Position numbers and translations under genes: made by a program. The notes beneath the pieces were generated by a model that saw nothing but the letters and a program-made list of their open reading frames with translations, had not been told where the DNA came from and ran no database searches. Source: Clostridiales bacterium (GTDB lineage: Bacteria; Bacillota; Clostridia; Saccharofermentanales; UBA5734). From it: a DNA stretch of 5,435 bases. How positions within the stretch are numbered: position 1 is the stretch's first letter; every line of letters begins with the position of its first letter. The stretch is taken from positions 1 to 5,435 of the forward strand of contig DMJC01000300.1 of the NCBI GenBank assembly GCA_003451915.1, in the 5' to 3' direction. Shown one piece after another: positions 1 through 5,435 of the stretch.

Positions 1-1219
1 ATCAGATACTGAGATTTACCAGGCAGTTCAGCAGGAAATTAATCGCCAGCGCAACAAGATCGAGCTGATCGCGTCTGAGAATTTTGTCAGCGAGGCAGTG
101 CTGGAAGCAGTCGGCACACCGCTGACTAATAAATATGCCGAAGGATATCCTGGCAAACGCTATTATGGCGGCTGCGAGTTTGTCGATATCGCTGAGAACC
201 TGGCCATTGAGCGGGCTAAAAAGCTGTTTGGCGCCGACCATGTCAATGTTCAGCCTCATTCTGGCTCTCAGGCCAACACAGCCGTTTATTTTGCCCTGCT
301 GGAGCCTGGTGATAAAATACTCGGCCTTGATCTCAATCATGGCGGCCATCTGACACATGGCATGCTGAAGAATGTTTCTGGCCGGACTTATCAAGCCTAT
401 GCTTATACCGTCGAGCCAGATACCTGTGTTCTCGATTACGACAACGTGCTGGCCAAGGCCAGAGAAGTCAAACCCAAAATTATCGTGGCCGGCGCCAGCG
501 CTTATCCGCGCACACTGGACTTTGCCCGCTTCCGGGAAATTGCTGACGATGTCGGCGCATTACTTTTCGTTGACATGGCCCACATTGCCGGCCTGATCGC
601 CGCTGGCCTGCACCCCAGCCCGGTGCCTTACGCCGATGTTGTGACCACCACTACGCACAAAACGCTGCGCGGCCCTCGCGGCGGCATGGTCCTCTGCAAG
701 GAACAATACGCCAAAGCTATTGATTCTGCTGTTTTCCCCGGTCAGCAGGGAGGCCCCCTGATGCATGTCATCGCAGCCAAGGCGGTTGCTTTCCAGGAAG
801 CCCTGCAACCTGATTTCAAAGTCTACCAGCAGCGGATTATTGACAACGCCCAGGCTTTGGCCAAAGGTCTGCTGAACCGCGGTTTCAACCTGGTTTCCGG
901 CGGCACAGACACGCATCTGATGCTGGTTGACCTGCGCGGTACCGGCGTCAGCGGTAAAGAGATGCAGATTCGCCTTGACGAAGTCAACATCACCTGCAAT
1001 AAAAACGGCATTCCATATGATCCGGAAAAACCTACCGTTACCAGCGGTATCCGTCTCGGTACGCCAGCAGTGACTACGAGGGGCATGACGCCGGCTGACA
1101 TGGATGAAATTGCTGAAATGATCAGCCTGACACTGAAGGATTTCGCCGGATCAGCCGATCAGGTCCGCCAGCGTGTCGCCGATCTCAATACCCGATATCC
1201 GCTTTATCCGGCACTTTGA
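1..1219 (+). CDS. glyA: Serine hydroxymethyltransferase, 5' end cut by the window
   Basis: Cytosolic PLP enzyme that converts serine and tetrahydrofolate to glycine and 5,10-methylene-tetrahydrofolate, the main one-carbon entry point. The open frame starts at base 2 with no start codon visible; 405 residues are present, so roughly the first 8-12 of the family's usual ~415 are missing. The frame shows the N-terminal [10 protein letters not shown] block (bases 62-91), the [11 protein letters not shown] segment, SGSQAN, the GGHLTHG folate/PLP region, [12 protein letters not shown], and the Schiff-base lysine in [14 protein letters not shown] (lysine codon 659-661). FPGQQGGP and the C-terminal [15 protein letters not shown] follow. 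All expected catalytic blocks are intact. The stop is TGA at 1217-1219. A GTG at 98 is an internal valine codon, because conserved sequence continues upstream of it. rarA follows 33 nt later with no terminator-like hairpin between, so the two may share a transcript. Identification is very secure. Confidence 0.98.
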   Translation, partial: SDTEIYQAVQQEINRQRNKIELIASENFVSEAVLEAVGTPLTNKYAEGYPGKRYYGGCEFVDIAENLAIERAKKLFGADHVNVQPHSGSQANTAVYFALLEPGDKILGLDLNHGGHLTHGMLKNVSGRTYQAYAYTVEPDTCVLDYDNVLAKAREVKPKIIVAGASAYPRTLDFARFREIADDVGALLFVDMAHIAGLIAAGLHPSPVPYADVVTTTTHKTLRGPRGGMVLCKEQYAKAIDSAVFPGQQGGPLMHVIAAKAVAFQEALQPDFKVYQQRIIDNAQALAKGLLNRGFNLVSGGTDTHLMLVDLRGTGVSGKEMQIRLDEVNITCNKNGIPYDPEKPTVTSGIRLGTPAVTTRGMTPADMDEIAEMISLTLKDFAGSADQVRQRVADLNTRYPLYPAL

Positions 1220-1238
1220 GCGAATGCTGACCGGGTGT

Positions 1239-1255
1239 AAAGGAGGCCAGAATTG
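1239..1255 (+). promoter_or_regulatory. Strong SD plus TTG start codon of rarA
   Basis: AAAGGAGG at 1239-1246 lies 6 nt before a TTG at 1253-1255. This SD decides the start. The first in-frame ATG (codon 15, 1295-1297) lies inside the conserved RarA N-terminal segment ([16 protein letters not shown]) and has no SD. TTG is therefore the likely initiator. Confidence 0.8.
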
Positions 1256-2563
1256 AATTCCGAATCTGGCAAACCTCAGCCGCTGGCCTATCGGATGGCG
1301 CCGCGGACCCTGGATGAATTCGTAGGGCAGGAGCACATCCTGGGCCCGGGTAAAATGCTGCGCCGCATGGTGCTGGCCGACCGACTGGCATCGATCATTC
1401 TCTATGGCCCGCCAGGAACCGGTAAAACGTCACTTGCCCGGGTCATTGCCAATACAACCCATGTCGGCTACCAGAAGCTAAATGCAGTCACTGCCGGCGT
1501 CGCTGACATCAAAAGAATCATTGCCGATACCCAGAATCCCATCTTGTGCCCGGCCGGCCGTACCCTGCTGTTTGTCGATGAAATTCACCGGTTCAACAAA
1601 GCTCAGCAGGATGCGCTGCTGCCCCAGGTCGAAGACGGCACGCTGATTCTGATCGGTGCCACGACCGAAAATCCATTTTTTGAAGTCAATAAAGCGCTGA
1701 TCTCGCGTTCGACCGTGTTTCAATTGCAGCCGCTGAGCGAACAACACATCCGCCGGATTGTCGAAATGGCGTTAAATGACCGTGAACGCGGACTGGGCCA
1801 ATACCCGATCCAACTCGAGGACGCAGCGATGGCCATGATCTGCAATGTGTCCAACGGAGATGCCCGCATCGCTTTAAATGCTTTAGAACTAGCTGCGGTC
1901 ACGACCACCCCCGACGGCACGGGCAAAATTTTCATAGGCACAGCTGTGCTGGAAGACTGCATGCAGAAGCGCAGCATTGCCTTTGATCAGAATGGTGAGA
2001 GCCATTATGATAACATCAGTGCATTCATCAAATCCATGCGCGGATCGGATCCGGATGCCGCGGTCTTTTATCTGGCCCGGGCTCTGCATGGCGGCGAAGA
2101 CATCGAGTTTCTCGCCCGTCGTATCCTGATCTGCGCAGCTGAAGATGTCGGCATGGCCAATCCGCAAATGCTGTCGATAGCCATGGCTGCTTATCAGGGG
2201 GTAATGGCCGTCGGCCTGCCTGAAGCCCGGATCATCCTGTCGGAAGCGGCCATTGCCGTGGCGACTAGTCCCAAATCGAACTCGGCTTGCAGCGCGATTT
2301 ACAAAGCACTGGACGACATAGCAACCCGACGGACCGGTGAGGTGCCGATGCACCTGCGCAACGCGCCTGCCCAGGGCATGGCTGACCTTGGTTATGGCCA
2401 GGGCTACAAGTATGCCCATGATTATCCGGGTAATATTGTCGACCAAGACTATCTGCCGGCAGAAATCAAAGGTACGATTTACTATGAGCCATACAGCAAT
2501 GGCTATGAGAGCCGGATCAAGGAGTGGCTCGACAAGAGGAGGAGCACCCAGCATGGCACTTAA
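1253..2563 (+). CDS. rarA: Replication-associated recombination protein A (AAA+ ATPase, RarA/MgsA)
   Basis: A 436-residue cytosolic AAA+ ATPase of the RarA/MgsA/WRNIP1 family, close to the usual ~440. Family members are related to clamp-loader subunits and RuvB, bind SSB and DNA ends, and act at stalled replication forks. Visible motifs are the N-terminal [14 protein letters not shown] (residues 18-31), Walker A GPPGTGKT (52-59), Walker B LLFVDE followed by [14 protein letters not shown] (105-124), sensor 1 GATTENP (135-141) and the arginine finger in ISRS (150-153). The C-terminal oligomerisation domain carries AEDVGMANP (about 296-304), SPKSNSA (339-345), VPMHLRNAP (364-372) and the [19 protein letters not shown] block. 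The start is a TTG behind a strong SD. The last 11 nt overlap the start of larA. In many Firmicutes rarA neighbours the nifS/mnmA cluster, as here, but that says little about its job. No missing residues or frameshifts are seen. Confidence 0.97.
   Translation: MNSESGKPQPLAYRMAPRTLDEFVGQEHILGPGKMLRRMVLADRLASIILYGPPGTGKTSLARVIANTTHVGYQKLNAVTAGVADIKRIIADTQNPILCPAGRTLLFVDEIHRFNKAQQDALLPQVEDGTLILIGATTENPFFEVNKALISRSTVFQLQPLSEQHIRRIVEMALNDRERGLGQYPIQLEDAAMAMICNVSNGDARIALNALELAAVTTTPDGTGKIFIGTAVLEDCMQKRSIAFDQNGESHYDNISAFIKSMRGSDPDAAVFYLARALHGGEDIEFLARRILICAAEDVGMANPQMLSIAMAAYQGVMAVGLPEARIILSEAAIAVATSPKSNSACSAIYKALDDIATRRTGEVPMHLRNAPAQGMADLGYGQGYKYAHDYPGNIVDQDYLPAEIKGTIYYEPYSNGYESRIKEWLDKRRSTQHGT
2537..2555 (+). 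promoter_or_regulatory. larA ribosome binding site inside the rarA 3' end
   Basis: AGGAGG at 2537-2542, continuing AG, lies within the last codons of rarA, 10 nt before the ATG at 2553. This fixes the larA start and places it 11 nt before the end of the rarA stop codon. The arrangement is typical of translational coupling. Confidence 0.8.
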
Positions 2564-3812
2564 GCAATTCAGAATTGGTTACGGCGCCGGACAGCGAACG
2601 TTTAGTCTCGATGATCAGAATTTGCTGATGGAAATGAAAGCCTGGGAACCTGATCAGACATTGGATGAAGTCGATGAGATCCGCCGGGCTTTACAGGAGC
2701 CCATCGGGAAACCCCCATTGAGCGAAATCCTGATACCGGGTGAAAATGTCTGTATCATCACCAGCGATATAACCCGGCCATGTCCCTCGTCCAAGATATT
2801 GCCGCCGCTGATCGAAGAACTGGAGGCAGCCGGCATCCATCAAGATGATATCACTGTTGTTTTTGCCCTCGGCAGTCATCGCCGCCATACTGAAGACGAG
2901 AAGCGCCGCCTGGTTGGTGATGAAGTTTACAGCAAAGTCCATACCGTTGACAGTGACCCGGAAGATACAGTCTACCTGGGCGTTACCAGCTTTGGCACGC
3001 CTGTCAACATTACATCGATCGTTGCCCAGGCGGATCATCGTATCTGTGTCGGTAATATTGAATATCACTATTTTGCAGGATACAGCGGCGGCGGTAAAGC
3101 TCTGATGCCTGGGGTCTCTGACCGCGAAGCAATTCAGGCCAATCATAGCCGCATGATTCTGCCGGCCGCCCGGGCTGGAGCCATCGAGGATAATCCGCTG
3201 CGACTGGATATAGAAGAGGCCGCGGACATCGTCGGCTGTGACTTTATCCTCAATGTGGTTCTTGATGAAGAGAAGAGAATCGTCAAAGCCGTGGCCGGTG
3301 ATCATCGCGCGGCTCATCGCGCCGGTTGTGCTTATCTCGACCAGATGTATAAAATCGAAATTCCGGCTTTGGCAGATCTGGTTATCGCAACGCCTGGCGG
3401 ACTGCCCAAAGATATCAATCTCTATCAGACCCAAAAGGCTCTCGACAACGCACGCAATGCAGTCAGACCCGGTGGAATCATCGTGTTGGCCGGCCAATGT
3501 GCCGAGGGTTTTGGCGAGCGTGTTTTTGAGGAATGGCTGACTGCTGCTGAAAAGCCTGCCGACCTGCTGACCCGTATCCGCCAGGAATTCCGGCTCGGCG
3601 GCCATAAAGCTGTGGCCATCGCCATGGTTCTGGCAAATGCTGAGGTTTATTTTGTTTCTGACATGCCGCCGGATAAAGCTGCCAAGACCTTCATGAAGCC
3701 TTACAATGATCTGGAACTGGCTATATCTGACGCTTTGCAGAAACTCGGCGAATCAGCCAAGGTCATCATCATGCCTCATGCCGGGTCCACCTTGCCGCAA
3801 ATAAAATCCTAG
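2553..3812 (+). CDS. larA: LarA-family nickel-dependent 2-hydroxyacid racemase/epimerase
   Basis: A 419-residue cytosolic protein of the LarA (DUF2088) family; Lactobacillus plantarum LarA is about 424. LarA racemises lactate by hydride transfer, using a nickel pincer nucleotide cofactor tethered to a lysine. The key residues align in order and spacing: Asp72 and Arg75 in SDITRPCPS, His109 in ALGSHRRHT, His172 in IEYHYFAGYSGGGK, cofactor lysine Lys182, His198 in NHSRM, and Gln292 and Lys295 in NLYQTQKAL. The 10- and 16-residue spacings around the lysine equal those of His174/Lys184/His200 in the L. plantarum enzyme, so the protein is predicted to be active. The substrate is uncertain, because family members also act on other 2-hydroxyacids such as malate, phenyllactate or gluconate. 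The cofactor genes larB, larC and larE are not in the window. The in-frame GTG upstream at 2337 lies within conserved rarA sequence and is not the start. It overlaps rarA by 11 nt and is probably co-transcribed with it. Confidence 0.93.
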   Translation: MALKQFRIGYGAGQRTFSLDDQNLLMEMKAWEPDQTLDEVDEIRRALQEPIGKPPLSEILIPGENVCIITSDITRPCPSSKILPPLIEELEAAGIHQDDITVVFALGSHRRHTEDEKRRLVGDEVYSKVHTVDSDPEDTVYLGVTSFGTPVNITSIVAQADHRICVGNIEYHYFAGYSGGGKALMPGVSDREAIQANHSRMILPAARAGAIEDNPLRLDIEEAADIVGCDFILNVVLDEEKRIVKAVAGDHRAAHRAGCAYLDQMYKIEIPALADLVIATPGGLPKDINLYQTQKALDNARNAVRPGGIIVLAGQCAEGFGERVFEEWLTAAEKPADLLTRIRQEFRLGGHKAVAIAMVLANAEVYFVSDMPPDKAAKTFMKPYNDLELAISDALQKLGESAKVIIMPHAGSTLPQIKS

Positions 3813-3839
3813 CATAATAGTAGGAAATAATGTCATAAG

Positions 3840-3853
3840 GTAACCTCCGTTAC
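3840..3853. repeat. Short inverted repeat GTAAC-CTCC-GTTAC
   Basis: Arms GTAAC (3840-3844) and GTTAC (3849-3853) are perfect complements around a 4-nt CTCC loop. The stem is only 5 bp and AT-rich, so it would be weak as RNA structure. It could be half of an operator or chance. Confidence 0.3.
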
Positions 3854-3881
3854 TACATGAAATACAGCCAAAGCATAAAGT

Positions 3882-3895
3882 ATCATTGATATCAA
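3882..3895. promoter_or_regulatory. Candidate operator: overlapping dyads upstream of nifS
   Basis: TTGATATCAA at 3886-3895 is a perfect 10-bp palindrome. It overlaps a second dyad, ATCA-T-TGAT (3882-3890). The site ends 5 nt before the nifS SD, a sensible place for a repressor. Cysteine desulfurase operons in Firmicutes are often controlled by Rrf2-family proteins such as CymR or IscR, but I cannot match this site to a known consensus. The operator role is inference. Confidence 0.3.
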
Positions 3896-3914
3896 CCGTG
3901 AAGGAGCAGACACG

Positions 3915-5105
3915 ATGAGCCACGAACGAAGGATATATTTAGACCATGCCGCAACTACACCTGTACGGGCTGAAGTTCTCTCAGCGATGTTACCGGTTTT
4001 TTCCAATGTCTTCGGCAATCCTTCATCGTTTTACAAAGACGGCCGTGATGCTTTTCACGCACTGGAAGAAGCCAGGTCCACCATCGCCCGCTGCATCAAC
4101 GCCGATCCCGGCGAGATCTTCTTTACATCTTGCGGAACCGAATCCGACAACTGGGCGATCAAAGGCATAGCTGAAGCACACCAGGCAAAAGGCCGCCATA
4201 TCATCACCTCGGCGATCGAGCACCATGCCGTTCTGCACACCTGTGACACGCTGGAAAAGCATGGCTATGAAATAACCCGTCTGCCAGTTGACCATGAGGG
4301 CCTGGTCGATCCTGAGGCCGTTCGCGCGGCTATCCGGCCGGATACAATTCTGGTGTCGATCATGATGGCCAATAACGAGATCGGCGTCATCGAGCCGATT
4401 GCAGAGATTGCAGCCATCTGCAGAGAAAAAAAGGTCATCTTTCATTCCGATGCTGTCCAGGCTGCCGGTGCGATTCCGATCGATGTACGTCTGCTGGGAA
4501 TCGACCTGATGTCATTTTCCGGCCATAAACTTTATGCTCCCAAAGGCGTCGGCGTACTCTTTATCCGCAAAGGCATCCGCATCGCCAATTTCTTTGACGG
4601 CGGCGCGCAAGAGCGCAAACGTCGCGGCGGCACTGAAAACGTTCCGTCAATTGTCGGCATGGCCAAGGCTTTCGAGCTGGCTGTCGCAGAAATGCCGGAA
4701 AACAGCGCCAGGCTGGCTGGTCTGCGCGATGCTCTGATTTCAGGCATTCTCGAGAAAATTCCACATGCCCGCCTTAATGGCCATCCGACCCGCCGACTGC
4801 CCAACAATGCAAATTTTTCTTTTCAGTTCATAGAAGGCGAATCAATTTTGTTAATGCTTGACCATTTTGGCTACGAATGTTCCAGCGGTTCAGCCTGCAC
4901 ATCCGGTTCACTTGATCCATCGCATGTCCTGCTCGCGATCGGACTGCCGCACGAAATCGCCCATGGTTCACTGCGAGTGACGTTCGGCCACTCTAATACA
5001 ATGGACGATGTCCATGCTTTGATTGAAGACTTGATTTATATTGTCCAGCGCTTACGCGACATGTCACCACTCTACGAAGACTATCTGAAAAACGCTAATT
5101 CATAA
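3915..5105 (+). CDS. nifS: Cysteine desulfurase, NifS/IscS type
   Basis: A 396-residue class V aminotransferase-fold PLP enzyme that converts cysteine to alanine and passes persulfide sulfur to Fe-S assembly and often to tRNA thiolation. Motifs in order are YLDHAATTPV (8-17), FTSCGTESDN (70-79), the PLP-stacking histidine in EHHA (102-105), MMANNEIGV (150-158), HSDAVQAAG (177-185) with the cofactor Asp179 and Gln182, Schiff-base Lys205 in SFSGHKLYAPKG, and GGAQERKRRGGTEN (229-242). The catalytic cysteine is Cys328 in SSGSACTSGSLDPSHVL (codon 4896-4898), the same number as in E. coli IscS. The extended SSGSACTSG loop places it in group I (NifS/IscS), not SufS. The ATG at 3915 is supported by AAGGAG 8 nt upstream. 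nifU follows 44 nt later, so the pair forms a donor/scaffold operon. NifS and IscS cannot be separated by sequence here; a housekeeping role is likelier than one tied to nitrogenase, as no nif genes are visible. Confidence 0.97.
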   Translation: MSHERRIYLDHAATTPVRAEVLSAMLPVFSNVFGNPSSFYKDGRDAFHALEEARSTIARCINADPGEIFFTSCGTESDNWAIKGIAEAHQAKGRHIITSAIEHHAVLHTCDTLEKHGYEITRLPVDHEGLVDPEAVRAAIRPDTILVSIMMANNEIGVIEPIAEIAAICREKKVIFHSDAVQAAGAIPIDVRLLGIDLMSFSGHKLYAPKGVGVLFIRKGIRIANFFDGGAQERKRRGGTENVPSIVGMAKAFELAVAEMPENSARLAGLRDALISGILEKIPHARLNGHPTRRLPNNANFSFQFIEGESILLMLDHFGYECSSGSACTSGSLDPSHVLLAIGLPHEIAHGSLRVTFGHSNTMDDVHALIEDLIYIVQRLRDMSPLYEDYLKNANS

Positions 5106-5111
5106 TATGCC

Positions 5112-5126
5112 CCGGTGATTGACCGG
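5112..5126 (+). repeat. Small intercistronic hairpin between nifS and nifU
   Basis: CCGGT (5112-5116) and ACCGG (5122-5126) form a perfect 5-bp GC-rich stem around a GATTG loop, within the 44-nt gap between nifS and nifU. No T run follows, so it is not an intrinsic terminator. It could mark an mRNA processing or stability site, or be chance. Confidence 0.35.
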
Positions 5127-5149
5127 AACAACGAAAGTGAGGCCTTTAA

Positions 5150-5435
5150 ATGCAATACAGTGATAAGGTGATGGACCATTTCATGAATCCCCGTAATGTC
5201 GGCGAAATCAGCGATGCTGATGCCACCGGCATGGTCGGCAATCCGGTGTGTGGCGATCTTATGGAAATGTCGGTCAAGATCGACGATGATGTGATTACCG
5301 ACATCAAATTCCGCACCTTTGGGTGCGGCGCTGCCATTGCCACCAGTTCGATGGCGACCGAATTGCTTAAGGGCAAGTCGATTGCCGAGGCTCTGGAGAT
5401 TTCCAATCGAGCCATTGCCGAGGCGCTGGATGGAC
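5150..5435 (+). CDS. nifU: NifU/IscU-type Fe-S cluster scaffold, 3' end cut by the window
   Basis: The first 95 residues of an IscU-like scaffold, on which Fe-S clusters are built from sulfur delivered by the cysteine desulfurase encoded just upstream. The start MQYSDKVMDHFMNPRNVGE is typical of the family. The first two cluster-ligand cysteines are present: Cys34 in GNPVCGD, with the neighbouring conserved Asp36, and Cys59 in TFGCGAAIATSSMATELLKG. The third ligand cysteine is expected at about residue 105 and lies beyond the window, so it cannot be checked. Whether the protein is a short IscU-like form (~125-150 residues) or a longer modular NifU is also unknown. The ATG at 5150 follows a GTGAGG SD (5137-5142) by 7 nt. 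The cysteine arrangement points to IscU/NifU and not SufU, which carries an insertion between these motifs; I see none. Confidence 0.95.
   Translation, partial: MQYSDKVMDHFMNPRNVGEISDADATGMVGNPVCGDLMEMSVKIDDDVITDIKFRTFGCGAAIATSSMATELLKGKSIAEALEISNRAIAEALDG

Larger units (their letters stand above)
3813..3914 (+). promoter_or_regulatory. AT-rich intergenic region, probable nifSU promoter/leader
   Basis: This 102-nt gap is the longest non-coding stretch in the window and is visibly richer in A and T than the genes around it. It separates larA from nifS and probably holds the nifS promoter. No convincing -35/-10 pair is seen. The best I find is TTACTA (3850-3855) with CATAAA (3874-3879), 18 nt apart and only partly matching consensus. 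No GC hairpin with a T run is present, so larA has no obvious intrinsic terminator here. The SD of nifS, AAGGAG (3901-3906), lies 8 nt before its ATG. Confidence 0.45.

Noticed and set aside
1220..1252. Possible terminator or promoter between glyA and rarA
   Set aside because: The 33-nt gap has no hairpin with a T run and no promoter-like pair; only the rarA SD is supported.
2337..2552. N-terminal extension of larA from a GTG at 2337
   Set aside because: The stretch overlaps conserved rarA codons, its translation is arginine-rich and unlike LarA, and the ATG at 2553 has its own SD and begins at the usual family N-terminus.
1889..2554. A 221-codon open frame on the minus strand
   Set aside because: It is antisense to the conserved C-terminal domain of rarA and shows no recognisable domain.
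2691..3605. A 304-codon open frame on the minus strand
   Set aside because: It lies wholly antisense to larA, whose frame carries all family motifs; the antisense translation shows no recognisable domain. It is a coding shadow.
3813..3831. CATAAT/AATAAT as -10 boxes right after larA
   Set aside because: No acceptable -35 box lies at 16-18 nt upstream. The nearest, TTGCCG at 3792, is 15 nt away and matches poorly, so these are probably chance in AT-rich sequence.

Overview
The window reads as an ordinary, densely packed bacterial chromosome segment with every gene on the + strand. It holds five protein genes. In order they are the 3' ~98% of glyA (serine hydroxymethyltransferase), rarA/mgsA (AAA+ replication-recombination ATPase), a larA-family nickel-pincer racemase, a nifS/iscS-type cysteine desulfurase, and the first 95 codons of a nifU/iscU-type Fe-S scaffold gene cut by the window edge. 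I see no RNA genes, CRISPR arrays, insertion sequences or clear Rho-independent terminators.

The host is probably an anaerobic member of the Firmicutes in the broad sense. Purine-rich Shine-Dalgarno (SD) sequences precede the genes (AAAGGAGG, AGGAGG, AAGGAG). The rarA to nifS neighbourhood is typical of that group: in Bacillus subtilis yrvN (rarA), cymR, yrvO (nifS-like) and trmU lie together. A two-gene nifS-nifU module and a LarA racemase fit Clostridia or Negativicutes, but this placement is an inference from layout, not from a marker gene.

Layout: glyA ends at 1219. A 33-nt gap carries a strong SD and rarA begins at a TTG codon (1253). The end of rarA overlaps the start of larA by 11 nt (2553-2563), so these two are almost certainly co-transcribed and may be translationally coupled. 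After larA comes the only sizeable gap in the window (3813-3914, 102 nt). It is AT-rich and contains two short dyads, one a perfect 10-bp palindrome just upstream of the nifS SD, and it probably holds the nifSU promoter or operator. nifS and nifU are 44 nt apart with a small hairpin between them and form a sulfur-donor/scaffold pair.

Functionally the first part is one-carbon metabolism (GlyA) and replication-fork maintenance (RarA). LarA interconverts the stereoisomers of a 2-hydroxyacid using a nickel pincer cofactor made by LarB, LarC and LarE, none of which is encoded here. NifS takes sulfur from cysteine and NifU assembles Fe-S clusters. The most noteworthy point is that larA sits where an Rrf2-family regulator (CymR/IscR-like) often lies between rarA and nifS. 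No new system is evident.
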